This document shows, one piece after another, positions 34,505 through 44,317 of a stretch of 64,000 nt of DNA. This DNA is from Burkholderia sp. WAC0059. Lineage in GTDB: Bacteria > Pseudomonadota > Gammaproteobacteria > Burkholderiales > Burkholderiaceae. The translations under genes were made by a program, and so were the position numbers. Under the pieces are notes generated by a model. It worked only from the letters and a program-made list of their open reading frames with translations, did not search any database and was not told where the DNA came from. How positions within the stretch are numbered: the first letter of the stretch is position 1; each line of letters starts with the position of its first letter. The DNA lies in contig NZ_PNEO01000004.1 in assembly GCF_002870125.1 (NCBI RefSeq), positions 124,001-188,000 on the forward strand, given 5' to 3'.

Positions 34505-35221
34505 TCAGTCCGCTTCCGACAGCGCCGCACGCGCGGCCTGCTGGGCCGCGCCGGCCGACTCGCCGCAGACGTAGGCGTGCAGGTCGTGCGCGAAACCGTC
34601 GAGGTCCTCGGACAGTTGCCGCGCGAGCCGCCCCAGCACGTTGTAGGCGAGCACGGCCGGAATCGCGACGACGAGGCCGAACGCGGTCATGATGAGCGCC
34701 TCGCCGACCGGCCCGGCGACGTTCTCGATCATCGCCTGGCCGCTGGCGGCGATGCTGCCGAGCGCGTGATAGATGCCCCAGACGGTGCCGAGCAGGCCGA
34801 CGAACGGCGCGGTGCTGCCCACGGAGGCGAGCAGCACCTGGCCGAACTCGAGCCGGCGCTGAGAGGCCGCGAGCGCGCCGCGCAGCACGCGCAGCACCCG
34901 CTCGCCGCGCTCGACGCGCGCGAGCAGCGCGCCCGGCACGTCGGCCTCGGCAGCCAGCAGGGCCGCCTCGGCGAGCGGCACGAACACGCGCTCGCGGTCG
35001 ACGAAACGCATCGCCGTCACGCCGTCGGAAAGCGAACGCGACTGCCAGAACCGCTCGAGCGCGCGCGGCCCCTGACGCTTCGCGCGCAGGAGCACCCAGC
35101 TCTTGACGATCAGGAAGCACCAGCTCGCGATCGACATCGCGAGCAGCACCCACGCCACCGCGTGCGTGACGGCGTCGCCCGCCTGCAGATAATGGATAAC
35201 GCCTCCGGTACCCGCTGCCAA
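34505..35221 (-). CDS. exbB: MotA/TolQ/ExbB proton channel family protein
   Basis: A 238-residue membrane protein with three predicted helices: AVAWVLLAMSIASWCFLIVK, a second around STAPFVGLLGTVWGIYHAL, and a third at ALIMTAFGLVVAIPAVLAYN. The conserved Thr/Pro-containing channel helices fit ExbB/TolQ. It lies 38 bases after dapB and 62 bases before exbD. Confidence 0.9.
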   Translation of the reverse strand: MAAGTGGVIHYLQAGDAVTHAVAWVLLAMSIASWCFLIVKSWVLLRAKRQGPRALERFWQSRSLSDGVTAMRFVDRERVFVPLAEAALLAAEADVPGALLARVERGERVLRVLRGALAASQRRLEFGQVLLASVGSTAPFVGLLGTVWGIYHALGSIAASGQAMIENVAGPVGEALIMTAFGLVVAIPAVLAYNVLGRLARQLSEDLDGFAHDLHAYVCGESAGAAQQAARAALSEAD

Positions 35222-35259
35222 TCGACCCTCGCTCTCCGGTTTTGCCGGCTTCGATGCGC

Positions 35260-36057
35260 TCAGCGCAGGCCGAGCACGTCCTGCATATCGTACAGCCCGT
35301 TCGCGCGGCCCTCGAGAAAACGCGCGGCGCGCAGCGCGCCCTGCGCGTACGAGAGACGGCTCGACGACTTGTGCGTGATCTCGATGCGCTCGCCGGTGCC
35401 GGCGAACAGCACGGTATGGTCGCCGACGATGTCGCCGCCGCGAATCGCCGAGAAGCCGATCGTCGACGGATCGCGTTCGCCCGTCACGCCGTGGCGGCCG
35501 TACACCGCGCAGTCGTCGAGACTGCGGCCGAGCGCGCCGGCGATCGCCTCGCCCATCGCGAGCGCCGTGCCCGACGGCGCGTCCACCTTGTGGCGATGGT
35601 GCGCCTCGACGATCTCGATGTCGTAACCCGTCGCGAAATGGCGCGCGGCGAACTCCAGCAGCTTGAGCGTCACGTTCACGCCGACGCTCATGTTCGCAGC
35701 AAATACGATGCCGATCTTCCGCGCGGCTTCCTGCAGACGCGCCTTCTGCGCGGCATCGAGGCCCGTCGTGCCGATCACGAGCCCGATGCCATGCCTGAGC
35801 GCCGCCTCGACGTGGACCATCGTGCCCTCGGGCCGCGTGAAGTCGATCAGGTAGTCGGACTGCGCGAACACGCGGTCGATGTCGTCGGTCACGACAACGC
35901 CGGTCCGCCTGCCGAGGAACGCGCCCGCATCCTCGCCGAGGCAGGCGGCGCCCTGCGGCGCCAGCGCGCCCGAGAGCGTCGCGCCGGGCTCGTTCAGGAC
36001 CGTTTCGATGAGCATCCGGCCCATGCGGCCCGATGCGCCGGCAATCGCGATTTTCAT
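35260..36057 (-). CDS. dapB: 4-hydroxy-tetrahydrodipicolinate reductase
   Basis: DapB acts in lysine and diaminopimelate synthesis. It has 265 residues with the NAD(P) motif [20 protein letters not shown], and the catalytic [15 protein letters not shown]. The ATG at 36057 gives [10 protein letters not shown]. It lies between bamE (109 bases upstream) and the exbBD pair. Confidence 0.96.
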   Translation of the reverse strand: MKIAIAGASGRMGRMLIETVLNEPGATLSGALAPQGAACLGEDAGAFLGRRTGVVVTDDIDRVFAQSDYLIDFTRPEGTMVHVEAALRHGIGLVIGTTGLDAAQKARLQEAARKIGIVFAANMSVGVNVTLKLLEFAARHFATGYDIEIVEAHHRHKVDAPSGTALAMGEAIAGALGRSLDDCAVYGRHGVTGERDPSTIGFSAIRGGDIVGDHTVLFAGTGERIEITHKSSSRLSYAQGALRAARFLEGRANGLYDMQDVLGLR

Positions 36058-36166
36058 GAGTTTTCCAGAGACGGCGGAACAGGAATGATGCGACGGCGCG
36101 CGGGGCACCGGAGCCGCACCGCGCGCCCGTGAAGCGCGCGGCGCGGATGAAGCAGGGACCGCGGAA

Positions 36167-37093
36167 TCAGTTGCCCGTTCCCGATCCGGACACGTCCGGC
36201 GGCGCGGCAAGCGACGTGTTCGGGGACGGCACGGGGCCGCTCGTGGACCCGGTGCCCTGGCTGCCGGCGGCCGGGCCGACCGGATTGACGGGCGGTCCGC
36301 TCGTTCCGGGCGGCGGCGCGCGGTGCAGCTGGATCTGCTGGGGCAGCGTGCCGTTGCTGCCGTAGGGCACGTCGCCGGCCGACGGCACGTTGGGCACGTT
36401 GCTGCGCACCGAAGGCGTCTGCCCGGCCGGCGGCGTCTGCACGGCGCTCGTCGCGCGGTTGGCCGCGTCGGCGGCCTCGGCGTTCGCGTCGACGGGCAGC
36501 GCCGCCGTCGCGGCCCCGAGTTCGGGCGTCGTCGTGCGGGCGGTGTCGGTCACGACCGGCCCGATCGCGGCGACGCCCGCCGCCGAAGCCGCGGCGGCCG
36601 CCACCGCGGCGCTCGCGGCATTCGGGGGGTGGGCCGACGCCTTCTTCTTGCTCGGCTTGTCGCCGTCGATTTCGGCCAGCAGCTCCAGATTCGATGGCAG
36701 ATCCTCGCCGCCCGTCCAGCTCGCCACGTTGTCGCCGTTGAAATACACGACCAGGTCACGCTGCTGCACGACCGAGGTCGAACCGCGCTTGAAATAAAAG
36801 ACGTAATCCCAGCGGTTCGCGTGGAACATGTCGGTCAGGAGCGGCGTGCCGAGCACCTGGCGCACCTGGGCGCGCGTCATGCCCACGTGCATCTGCGCGG
36901 CCGCTTCCCTCGAGACGAAATTGCCCTGCACAATGGTGATCCGGTACGGCGTGATGTGCTGCGCGATACGCTGGGTCGCGCTGTCGTAAGCGGAACAGCC
37001 GGCAAGAACCGTGAGCGCGGCGGCCAGTAGCGTGCCGGTCACGGTCCCCGCGAAACGCCCACCCCGGCTGATCGTTCTGGATTCTGGAATCAT
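36167..37093 (-). CDS. bamE: outer-membrane assembly lipoprotein BamE with a long low-complexity C-terminus
   Basis: BamE is a small lipoprotein of the BAM complex. The first 150 residues are normal: signal peptide with lipobox LAGC, then [43 protein letters not shown] and [12 protein letters not shown]. After a KPSKKKAS stretch the protein continues for some 155 residues rich in Ala, Pro, Gly, Ser and Thr, ending in GSGTGN, giving 308 residues against about 110 in E. coli. The ATG at 37093 follows GAGGGAA; a GTG at 37102 is an alternative. It is divergent from fur. Confidence 0.93.
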   Translation of the reverse strand: MIPESRTISRGGRFAGTVTGTLLAAALTVLAGCSAYDSATQRIAQHITPYRITIVQGNFVSREAAAQMHVGMTRAQVRQVLGTPLLTDMFHANRWDYVFYFKRGSTSVVQQRDLVVYFNGDNVASWTGGEDLPSNLELLAEIDGDKPSKKKASAHPPNAASAAVAAAAASAAGVAAIGPVVTDTARTTTPELGAATAALPVDANAEAADAANRATSAVQTPPAGQTPSVRSNVPNVPSAGDVPYGSNGTLPQQIQLHRAPPPGTSGPPVNPVGPAAGSQGTGSTSGPVPSPNTSLAAPPDVSGSGTGN

Positions 37094-37225
37094 TTCCCTC
37101 ACCGTGCGGGCCTGTCGACAGGCCGCGCGAATTGCGAATTCGTTCGAAGTTCTGCCGAGGATGACCTGAACGGCAAAAACGCATTACCATAAGAGCCCAG
37201 CATTGTACTCCAGGGACTTATTGTC

Positions 37226-37654
37226 ATGACCAATCCAACCGATCTGAAAAATATCGGCCTGAAGGCGACGCTGCCTCGCCTCAAGATCCTGGAGATTTTT
37301 CAGCACAGCCCGGTACGGCATCTGACTGCGGAAGACGTCTACCGGAACCTGCTGAACGAGGAGCTGGACATCGGCCTCGCCACGGTTTACCGCGTGCTGA
37401 CCCAGTTCGAGCAGGCCGGCCTGCTCACGCGCAGTAACTTCGAGTCCGGCAAGGCCGTGTTCGAGCTCAACGAGGGTTCCCATCACGACCACCTCGTCTG
37501 CCTCGACTGCGGGCTCGTCGAGGAATTCTTCGACCCCGAAATCGAAAAGCGCCAGCAGATCATCGCGACGGAGCGCGGCTTCAAGCTCCAGGAGCACGCG
37601 CTCGCGCTCTACGGGGCCTGCACGAAAGAAAACTGCCCGCACCGCAAACATTAG
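37226..37654 (+). CDS. fur: ferric uptake regulator Fur
   Basis: A 142-residue Fe(II)-dependent repressor. The DNA-binding domain includes [14 protein letters not shown] and the recognition region [18 protein letters not shown]. Metal ligands lie in [19 protein letters not shown] and [11 protein letters not shown]. The 132-base divergent spacer with bamE is the usual location; TACCAT near 37185 is a possible -10 box. It is followed by a bidirectional terminator shared with gap. Confidence 0.97.
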   Translation: MTNPTDLKNIGLKATLPRLKILEIFQHSPVRHLTAEDVYRNLLNEELDIGLATVYRVLTQFEQAGLLTRSNFESGKAVFELNEGSHHDHLVCLDCGLVEEFFDPEIEKRQQIIATERGFKLQEHALALYGACTKENCPHRKH

Positions 37655-37678
37655 GCCGGCGACGCGGGCCCGTCCCAC

Positions 37679-37711
37679 AAAAAAGCCACGGCAGCCGCCG
37701 TGGCTTTTTTT
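37679..37711. terminator. bidirectional terminator between fur and gap
   Basis: The stem AAAAGCCACGGC / GCCGTGGCTTTT with an AGCC loop has T runs on both strands. Confidence 0.9.
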
Positions 37712-37758
37712 GTCGGAAGCCGCCGCGCCCGCCGGGACGCGACGCTCCTATCCGCGCG

Positions 37759-38769
37759 TCACTTCGCGTTCGCGAACGCGACGGCCGTGTCGAGCATGCG
37801 GTTCGAGAAACCCCACTCGTTGTCGTACCAGCTCGACACCTTCACGAGCCGGCCCGACACCTTGGTCAGCGTCGAGTCGAACGTCGACGAGGCCGGGTTG
37901 TGGTTGAAGTCGATCGAGACGAGCGGCGCCGCGTTGTAGCCGAGAATGCCCTTCAACGCGCCTTCCGAGGCTTCCTTCATGATCGCGTTGACTTCCTCGA
38001 CCGTCGTGTCGCGCTTCGCGATGAACGACAGGTCGACGATCGACACGTTGATGGTCGGCACGCGGATCGCGTAGCCGTCGAGCTTGCCGTTCAGCTCCGG
38101 CAGCACGAGGCCGACCGCGGCGGCCGCGCCGGTCTTGGTCGGGATCTGGCTGTGCGTGGCCGAGCGCGCGCGGCGCAGGTCCTCGTGGTAGACGTCGGTC
38201 AGCACCTGGTCGTTCGTGTAGGCGTGAATCGTCGTCATGAGGCCGGTCTCGACGCCGATGCGGTCGTTCAGCGGCTTGACGAGCGGCGCGAGACAGTTGG
38301 TCGTGCACGAGGCGTTCGAGATGACCGTGTGTTCGGCCTTCAGCGTGTGATGGTTCACGCCGTAGACGATCGTCGCGTCGACGTCCTTGCCGCCCGGCGC
38401 CGAGATGATGACCTTCTTCGCGCCGCCCTTCAGGTGCGCGCTCGCCTTTTCCTTGGTCGTGAAGAAGCCCGTGCACTCCATCACCACGTCGACGCCGAGT
38501 TCGCCCCACGGCAGCTCGGCCGGGTTGCGGTTGGCCAGTACGCGAATCCGGTCGCCGTTCACGACGAGGTAGTCACCGTCCACCGAAACGTCGCCCGGAA
38601 ACTTGCCGTGCGCCGTGTCGTACTGCGTCAGGTGCGCGTTGGTCTTCGCGTCACCGAGGTCGTTGATCGCCACGATCTCGATGTCGTGCTTCTTGCCGTT
38701 CTCGTAAAGGGCGCGCAGCGTGTTGCGGCCGATCCGGCCGTAGCCGTTGATTGCGACGCGGGTCGTCAT
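37759..38769 (-). CDS. gap: glyceraldehyde-3-phosphate dehydrogenase, type I
   Basis: A 336-residue glycolytic enzyme. The NAD motif is [19 protein letters not shown], and the catalytic cysteine is in [13 protein letters not shown]. It lies 89 bases downstream of tkt on the same strand, an arrangement fitting a role in central carbon and possibly pentose-phosphate metabolism. Confidence 0.97.
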   Translation of the reverse strand: MTTRVAINGYGRIGRNTLRALYENGKKHDIEIVAINDLGDAKTNAHLTQYDTAHGKFPGDVSVDGDYLVVNGDRIRVLANRNPAELPWGELGVDVVMECTGFFTTKEKASAHLKGGAKKVIISAPGGKDVDATIVYGVNHHTLKAEHTVISNASCTTNCLAPLVKPLNDRIGVETGLMTTIHAYTNDQVLTDVYHEDLRRARSATHSQIPTKTGAAAAVGLVLPELNGKLDGYAIRVPTINVSIVDLSFIAKRDTTVEEVNAIMKEASEGALKGILGYNAAPLVSIDFNHNPASSTFDSTLTKVSGRLVKVSSWYDNEWGFSNRMLDTAVAFANAK

Positions 38770-38858
38770 GGTTCTCTCCTGATGGATAAAAAAGCGGGGC
38801 CGGGGCTCGCGCGAACCGCGCGCCGCCGTTCAGGACGGCGCGCGCGGCTCCTTGCGCG

Positions 38859-40892
38859 TCACGCCTGGCCAAGCGCTGCTTTCGATGCAGCGACGATGTG
38901 TTCGATGGTGAAGCCGAAGTGCTTGAACAGCACGCTTGCCGGGGCCGATTCGCCGAACGTGTCGATGCCGACCACGCCGCCTTCGAGGCCCACATACTTG
39001 CGCCAGTAGTCCGTCACGCCCGCTTCGATGGCGACGCGGCGCACGCCGGCCGGCAGCACGCGCTCGCGGTACTCGGCGTCCTGACGGTCAAACGCGTTCG
39101 TCGACGGCATCGAGACGACGCGCGCACCGATCCCTTCGCGCGCGAGCGGCTCGACGGCCTTCAGCGCGAGTTCCACCTCGGAGCCCGTGGCGATCAGGAT
39201 GATCTTGCGCGCCGGAATCTCGTCGTTCCAGTCGCGCAGCACGTAGCCGCCCTTCGCGACGTTCGCGATCTGCGCGTCGGTGCGCTCGGAGAAGGCGAGG
39301 TTCTGGCGGCTGAACACGAGGCACGACGGGCCGTGATGCTCGATCGCCTGGGTCCAGGCCACCGCGGTTTCGACCGTGTCGGCCGGACGCCAGAGCGTCA
39401 TGTTCGGGATCAGACGCAGGCTCGCGAGCTGCTCGATCGACTGGTGCGTCGGGCCGTCCTCGCCGAGGCCGATCGAATCGTGCGTGAACACGAAGATCGA
39501 CGGGGACTTCATCAGCGCCGCGACGCGCAGCGCGTTGCGGCTGTAGTCGGAGAACGTCAGGAACGTGCCGCCGAACGGCCTGTAGCCGCCGTGCAGGGCA
39601 AGCCCGTTGAGCGCCGCGCTCATGCCGAACTCACGCACGCCGTAGTTGACGTAGTTGCCCCACTGGAGGCCGACGCCGTTCCCGGCCGCGCGCACCGCCT
39701 TCGAAGCCTTCCAGTTGGTGAGATTCGAGCCCGTCAGGTCGGCCGAGCCGCCGAGCAGTTCGGGCAGCACGGCGGCGAGGCCGTCGAGGGTCTGCTGCGA
39801 GGCCTTGCGCGTCGCCACGGTTTCGGCGCGCTGGTTCGCGCCGGCGACGATCGCCTGGGCCTTCTGCGCCCAGTCGGCGGGCAGCTTGCCCGCGACGCGA
39901 CGCTCGAAGTCGGCGGCCTCCTGCGGATACTTCGCGCGATACTGCGCGAACGCCTCGTCCCACGCCGCCTCGAACTTCGCGCCCGAGGCTTTCGCGTCCC
40001 ACGCGTCGTAGACTTCCTGCGGCACGACGAACGGCTCCCACTTCCAGCCGAGCGTCGCGCGCGCGCGCGCGACTTCCTCGGCGCCGAGCGCGGCGCCGTG
40101 CACGTCGTGCCCGCCTTCCTTGGTCGGCGCGCCCTTGCCGATCACGGTCTTGCAGCAGATCAGCGTGGGCTTGTTCGAGCGCTTCGCCTGCGCGATCGCC
40201 GCGTCCACGGCCGCGACGTCGTGGCCGTTCACGCCCGGAATCACGTTCCAGCCGTAGGCCTCGAAGCGCTTCGGCGTGTCGTCGTGGAACCAGTGCACGA
40301 CGTCGCCGTCGATCGAGATGCCGTTGTCGTCGTAGAAGCCGATCAGCTTGTTCAGGCCGAGCGTGCCCGCGAGCGAGCAGGCCTCGTGCGAGATGCCTTC
40401 CATCAGGCAGCCGTCGCCGAGGAACACGTAAGTGTGGTGATCGACGATCTTCGCGTCGGCCCGGTTGAATTCGCCCGCGAGCAGCGCTTCGGCAAGCGCC
40501 ATGCCGACCGCGTTGCCAAGGCCCTGGCCGAGCGGACCCGTCGTCGTCTCGACGCCCGGCGTGATGCCGTACTCAGGGTGGCCCGGCGTCTTCGAATGGA
40601 GCTGGCGGAAGTTCTTCAACTCCTCGATGGGCAGGTCGTAGCCGGTCAGATGCAGGAGCGAATAGAGCAGCATCGAGCCATGGCCGTTCGACAGCACGAA
40701 ACGGTCGCGGTCGCTCCAGTGCGGATTGGCGGGATTGTGGCGCAGGTGGCGCGACCAGAGCGCCACGGCGATGTCGGCCATGCCCATCGGCATGCCGGGG
40801 TGGCCGGAATTCGCCTGTTGAACGGCGTCCATGGCCAGCACGCGGATCGCGTTGGCCATCAGTTGGGGAGAAGCGGGAGACGAGGTCGTCAT
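38859..40892 (-). CDS. tkt: transketolase
   Basis: A 677-residue ThDP enzyme of the pentose phosphate pathway. The N-terminus has [16 protein letters not shown]; the ThDP-binding motif is [20 protein letters not shown] ending in [16 protein letters not shown] sequence; [19 protein letters not shown] and [14 protein letters not shown] follow. The ATG at 40892 ([10 protein letters not shown]) is chosen; the frame stays open to 41039. Confidence 0.96.
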   Translation of the reverse strand: MTTSSPASPQLMANAIRVLAMDAVQQANSGHPGMPMGMADIAVALWSRHLRHNPANPHWSDRDRFVLSNGHGSMLLYSLLHLTGYDLPIEELKNFRQLHSKTPGHPEYGITPGVETTTGPLGQGLGNAVGMALAEALLAGEFNRADAKIVDHHTYVFLGDGCLMEGISHEACSLAGTLGLNKLIGFYDDNGISIDGDVVHWFHDDTPKRFEAYGWNVIPGVNGHDVAAVDAAIAQAKRSNKPTLICCKTVIGKGAPTKEGGHDVHGAALGAEEVARARATLGWKWEPFVVPQEVYDAWDAKASGAKFEAAWDEAFAQYRAKYPQEAADFERRVAGKLPADWAQKAQAIVAGANQRAETVATRKASQQTLDGLAAVLPELLGGSADLTGSNLTNWKASKAVRAAGNGVGLQWGNYVNYGVREFGMSAALNGLALHGGYRPFGGTFLTFSDYSRNALRVAALMKSPSIFVFTHDSIGLGEDGPTHQSIEQLASLRLIPNMTLWRPADTVETAVAWTQAIEHHGPSCLVFSRQNLAFSERTDAQIANVAKGGYVLRDWNDEIPARKIILIATGSEVELALKAVEPLAREGIGARVVSMPSTNAFDRQDAEYRERVLPAGVRRVAIEAGVTDYWRKYVGLEGGVVGIDTFGESAPASVLFKHFGFTIEHIVAASKAALGQA

Positions 40893-41435
40893 GTCGAGTC
40901 CGGGAAGAGTGCAAAAAGCGGCATGCGCGAACGAATCGGCATAGCAGCGCTGGCGCTCCGGAGGCTCGGCACTCGCCTTTGTGTTCCCCGACGCACGGAT
41001 GCGGCGCCGACGGACGCGAAAAACGGACGGGCAGAGCAAACGGGCAAGGCTGCAAAGCGAAATATTCTAGCAGATCGTACCGCCATTCCCGCCCGCGCGG
41101 ACGGCCGGAAGGCCGCCCCGGCGAGCGGGGCCGGAACGTCGCGCGGGCAGGATCGCACGGATACGGCGGCCGCTACGATGCGGCGCGCCGTCCGCGCCTG
41201 CCGGTCATGACGGCGCACGCTTCGTGCCCGGTTCCGGCCGCGCGCGGGCGGCATGGACGACCGCGTTCATTCGGGCCGGGCACGCCTCCCTTGCGCAGGG
41301 CACGCTCGCCCGGACGGCGAGCCTCGCGTCCCCTTATATAATCGCGACGTTGTCCGCTGGCGCAGCGCCCCATCCCGGCCTGCCTTGCATCGGCATTTTT
41401 GGGCGCCGGCTTCCATCCGCGCCCCGCAACCGACC
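40893..41435. other. divergent intergenic region of tkt and speE
   Basis: These 543 bases hold no credible gene. On the minus strand TAGAAT near 41066-41071 may be the tkt -10 box, implying a leader of about 165 bases. On the plus strand TATAAT at 41337-41342 is a good -10 candidate for speE with a leader of about 90 bases. Neither has a strong -35 partner. No structured element was recognised. Confidence 0.4.
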
Positions 41436-42302
41436 GTGAAGAACGCCCCGCTCCTCTTCCATCCCGCGCCCGACGCGCTGTACGGCTTTCCCGGCGCCCG
41501 CCGGCTCGCGGACGTGCGCACCGCGTGGCAGCGCATCGAGGTGTGGGAGACGCCGCAGCTCGGCCGCCTGTTCGCGCTCGATGGTCGCCCGATGACCGCC
41601 GCCGGCGACGAGTTCGTCTATCACGAATGCATGGTCCATCCGGCCGCGCTCGCTCATCCGTCGCCGCAGGCGGCGCTCGTGCTCGGCGGCGGCGACGGCG
41701 GCGCCGCGCGGCAACTGCTGCGGCATCCGTCGGTCGCGCGCATCGTCGTCGCCGAGCTGGACCCGGACGTGGTGCGTCTCACCGCCGAACACCTGCCCGA
41801 GGTCGGCGGCGGTGCGTTCGACGATGCGCGCGTCGAACTCGTGATCGGCGACGCCGCGCGGTTCGTCGCCGCGACCCGCGAGCGCTTCGACCTCGTCGTC
41901 TTCGATCTCACGCCGCCCGATTCGCCGGCGGCCGGCCTCTACACGCCTGCGTTCTACGCGGCGCTCAAGCGGGTCATGCGCGAGGACGCTCTGATTTCCG
42001 TGCATCTCGGCTCGCCGTATCACCACGCCGCGCGCATCGCGACGCTGCTCGAGGGCCTGCGCGACGCGTTCGCGTTCGTCCGCGCGCTCGGCGCCTTCGT
42101 GCCGCTCTACGGCTCGCTGTGGCTGATGGCCGTCGCCAGCGACCGGCTCGACGCGGCCGCGCCGGATGCGCGGCAGATCGCCGAACGGCTCGCCTCGCGC
42201 GGCATCGACGGACTGCGCTGCTACGGCCCGGACGCGCATGCGGGCCTCTTCGCCGCACCCTTTATTGCCCGCGATAAACTAGGACGGATGTTCGCGCGAT
42301 AA
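41436..42302 (+). CDS. speE: spermidine synthase
   Basis: SpeE transfers an aminopropyl group from decarboxylated SAM to putrescine. The 288-residue product has DEFVYHECMVHPAALAHP, the SAM-binding VLGGGDGGAARQLLRH, and the catalytic Asp region VVFDLTPPDSPA. The start is inferred to be GTG at 41436 (first residues VKNAPLLFHP); the longer frame upstream runs across the promoter. No decarboxylase gene is adjacent. Confidence 0.92.
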   Translation: MKNAPLLFHPAPDALYGFPGARRLADVRTAWQRIEVWETPQLGRLFALDGRPMTAAGDEFVYHECMVHPAALAHPSPQAALVLGGGDGGAARQLLRHPSVARIVVAELDPDVVRLTAEHLPEVGGGAFDDARVELVIGDAARFVAATRERFDLVVFDLTPPDSPAAGLYTPAFYAALKRVMREDALISVHLGSPYHHAARIATLLEGLRDAFAFVRALGAFVPLYGSLWLMAVASDRLDAAAPDARQIAERLASRGIDGLRCYGPDAHAGLFAAPFIARDKLGRMFAR

Positions 42303-42416
42303 CTCATGCACGGCGTTCGCCCCCGAAGCGAAACGCCCGCGACGCCGGGGCGGGTCGCGCGAACGAATCCGCCATGGCCTGGCGCCCCCCGCTCACCGTC
42401 AAGAATGGAGAAGTTG

Positions 42417-42830
42417 ATGACTGCCTCACGACCGGCCGGCGTGCCGTGGCTGACCCCGTACCTGACGGTACGCGACGCCCGCGCCACCCTCGCCTTTTTC
42501 GAGGCGGCCTTCGGCTTCAGCCTGCGCGACAGCGTGCAGGACGACGGCGCGCTCATGCACGTCGAGATGGCCTACCGGGACCAGCTAATCGTGATGTTCG
42601 CGCCGGAAGGCGCGTTCGGCTCCGCGGCGCTCACGCCGAAGAGCGCGGGCGCCGTCGCGCCGCAATCGTTCTATCTCTATGTCGACGACGTCGATGCCGT
42701 CTATGCGCGCGCGCTCGCGGCCGGCGCGAAACCGTTGAGCGAGCCGCAGGACCAGTTCTGGGGCGACCGCTTCGCCCAGATCGAGGATCTCGACGGCTAC
42801 CGCTGGGCGCTGGCCTGCCGCCTGCCCTGA
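42417..42830 (+). CDS. VOC family protein (glyoxalase/bleomycin-resistance fold)
   Basis: A 137-residue single-domain vicinal oxygen chelate protein of the PhnB-like type: WLTPYLTVRDARATLAFFEAAFGF, MHVEMAYRDQLIVMF, and the C-terminal DQFWGDRFAQIEDLDGYRWAL. The ATG at 42417 has GGAG seven bases upstream; an ATG at 42405 is possible. The substrate is unknown. Confidence 0.88.
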   Translation: MTASRPAGVPWLTPYLTVRDARATLAFFEAAFGFSLRDSVQDDGALMHVEMAYRDQLIVMFAPEGAFGSAALTPKSAGAVAPQSFYLYVDDVDAVYARALAAGAKPLSEPQDQFWGDRFAQIEDLDGYRWALACRLP

Positions 42831-42849
42831 ACCCGCGAGAATCCGCCTG

Positions 42850-43590
42850 ATGCCCCGTTTTTTTGTCGATGCGCCGCTCGAACCCGGCGATCTCGTCACG
42901 CTGCCCGACGAAGTCGCGCGCCACGTCCAGGTGCTGCGCCTGCAACCCGGCGACACGCTCGCGCTCTTCAACGGCACGGGCGGCGAGCACGGCGCCGAAG
43001 TCGTCGAACTGGAGCGCCGCCATGCGAGCGTGCGCATCGGCGAGCGGCGCGACGTCGAGGCCGAACCGCCCTACCGGCTCACGCTCGCCCAGGGCATCGC
43101 GGGCGGCGACAAGATGGACTGGCTGATCGAGAAAGCTGTCGAGCTCGGGGTGGCGCGCTTCGCACCGCTTGCGACGGCGCGCAGCGTCGTGCGGCTCTCG
43201 GGCGAACGGGCGCTGCGGCGGCAATCGCACTGGCAGCGCATCGTGCGGGCCGCGTGCGAGCAATGCGGACGCAATCGGCTGCCCGACGTCGAGCCCGCGC
43301 GCGAGATCGACGCCTGGCTCGACGCGCTGCCGCCCGCGCCGGACGGCGATCAGTTGAGAATCGTGCTGTCGCCGCGCGCGAGCCGGCCGTTCGCGGCGTT
43401 GCCGGCCGATCCGCCGGCAGGCGACGTGCTGCTGCTGATCGGCCCGGAGGGCGGCCTCTCGCCCGAAGAGGAAACGGCCGCCGGAGCGCGCGGCTTCGTC
43501 GCCGTGGAACTCGGGCCGCGCGTGTTGCGCACCGAGACGGCCGGCATCGCCGTGCTGGCGGCGCTGGCGGCGCGCTGGGGCGGATGGTGA
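42850..43590 (+). CDS. rsmE: 16S rRNA m3U1498 methyltransferase
   Basis: RsmE is a SPOUT-fold methyltransferase acting on U1498 of 16S rRNA. It has 246 residues with a PUA-like N-terminus (PRFFVDAPLEPGD) and the knotted SAM-binding C-terminus LLIGPEGGLSPEEE followed by LGPRVLRTETA. It starts 19 bases after the VOC gene. A tandem repeat lies between its stop and terminator. Confidence 0.96.
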   Translation: MPRFFVDAPLEPGDLVTLPDEVARHVQVLRLQPGDTLALFNGTGGEHGAEVVELERRHASVRIGERRDVEAEPPYRLTLAQGIAGGDKMDWLIEKAVELGVARFAPLATARSVVRLSGERALRRQSHWQRIVRAACEQCGRNRLPDVEPAREIDAWLDALPPAPDGDQLRIVLSPRASRPFAALPADPPAGDVLLLIGPEGGLSPEEETAAGARGFVAVELGPRVLRTETAGIAVLAALAARWGGW

Positions 43591-43598
43591 CGGCGAAC

Positions 43599-43648
43599 GG
43601 CGGGAATGGCGGGAATGGCGGGAATGGCGGGAATGGCGGGAATGGCGG
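43599..43648. repeat. 9-base tandem repeat after rsmE
   Basis: Five perfect copies of GGCGGGAAT run head to tail (43599-43643) followed by a partial GGCGG. The array is non-coding, lying just after the rsmE stop and ten bases before the terminator hairpin. Confidence 0.95.
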
Positions 43649-43657
43649 CGCCAGACG

Positions 43658-43687
43658 AAAAAAGCCCGCCGGCTGGCGGGCTTTTTT
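43658..43687. terminator. bidirectional terminator between rsmE and the barstar gene
   Basis: The perfect stem AAAAAAGCCCGCC / GGCGGGCTTTTTT has a GGCT loop and a T run on both strands. Confidence 0.9.
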
Positions 43688-43737
43688 CATCGCTTCGTGA
43701 TTCGTCTCATGCCCGGCTCGCGGGCATACGGCCGCGT

Positions 43738-44310
43738 TCAGGCAAACGAATAAAACACGCGGAACGCGACCTTGCGCTCGGCCCAGAATTCGGCCGCCTC
43801 GCGGAACACGTCGAGCAGCGTCTCGCGCGCGTCCTTGTCGAACTTCTGCGCAACGGGCAAGCCTTCCAGCACGACGACGAAGCCAGGCTGCTCGCCCGCC
43901 TTGTGCACCAGATCGGTCAGGCAGTCGTAGAGGCCGTCGTAGTTCTTCCCGAAATGCTTCGGAAACAGAAACGACGTGGAAATGGTTTCCAGGACTTCCT
44001 GCCGCGTCTGGGCATTCGCGCAATGCGCGTAGAGAAAATGCTGCTGCAGCTCGCGCGCCGCGTCGGCGAGATCCTGCACGCGAAACGCGCGGATCGACTG
44101 CACGATGTTCGGCCGGACCGTCCTGAACAGACTCATGGGGCCCTCGTTCGGTGAAAGCGCCGCGCGAGGAGCGTCGCTCTTGCTGGTCCCGCCTTCTCCG
44201 GTACTTTTCATCTGCATGACGCGCTGGAACAGGTTGCCTTCGCCGGCCGAGAAAAGATCTCTCGCGACCCGGGGGTCTTGCGCGTAGATGTGATCGCTCA
44301 TGCCGTTCAT
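43738..44310 (-). CDS. barstar family ribonuclease inhibitor
   Basis: The C-terminal part matches barstar: SIRAFRVQDLADAARELQQH, FLFPKHFGKNYDGLYDCLTD and the end VAFRVFYSFA. Barstar-type proteins bind and block extracellular-type guanyl RNases inside the producing cell. Translation from 44310 gives 190 residues, with about 65 residues (rich in charged and Gly/Ser residues) before the fold; ATGs at 44301 and 44136 are alternatives, the last giving a typical-length barstar. It directly follows the RNase gene, with the two frames almost touching. Confidence 0.88.
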   Translation of the reverse strand: MNGMSDHIYAQDPRVARDLFSAGEGNLFQRVMQMKSTGEGGTSKSDAPRAALSPNEGPMSLFRTVRPNIVQSIRAFRVQDLADAARELQQHFLYAHCANAQTRQEVLETISTSFLFPKHFGKNYDGLYDCLTDLVHKAGEQPGFVVVLEGLPVAQKFDKDARETLLDVFREAAEFWAERKVAFRVFYSFA

Positions 44311-44317
44311 CCCGATA

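Noticed and set aside
43599..43648. CRISPR array
   Set aside because: Units are nine bases without spacers. This is a simple tandem repeat. No cas genes are present.
43606..44154. Plus-strand ORF starting in the GGCGGGAAT repeat (Met-Ala-Gly repeats)
   Set aside because: It runs through the terminator and antisense to the barstar gene, and has no ribosome-binding site or recognisable domain.
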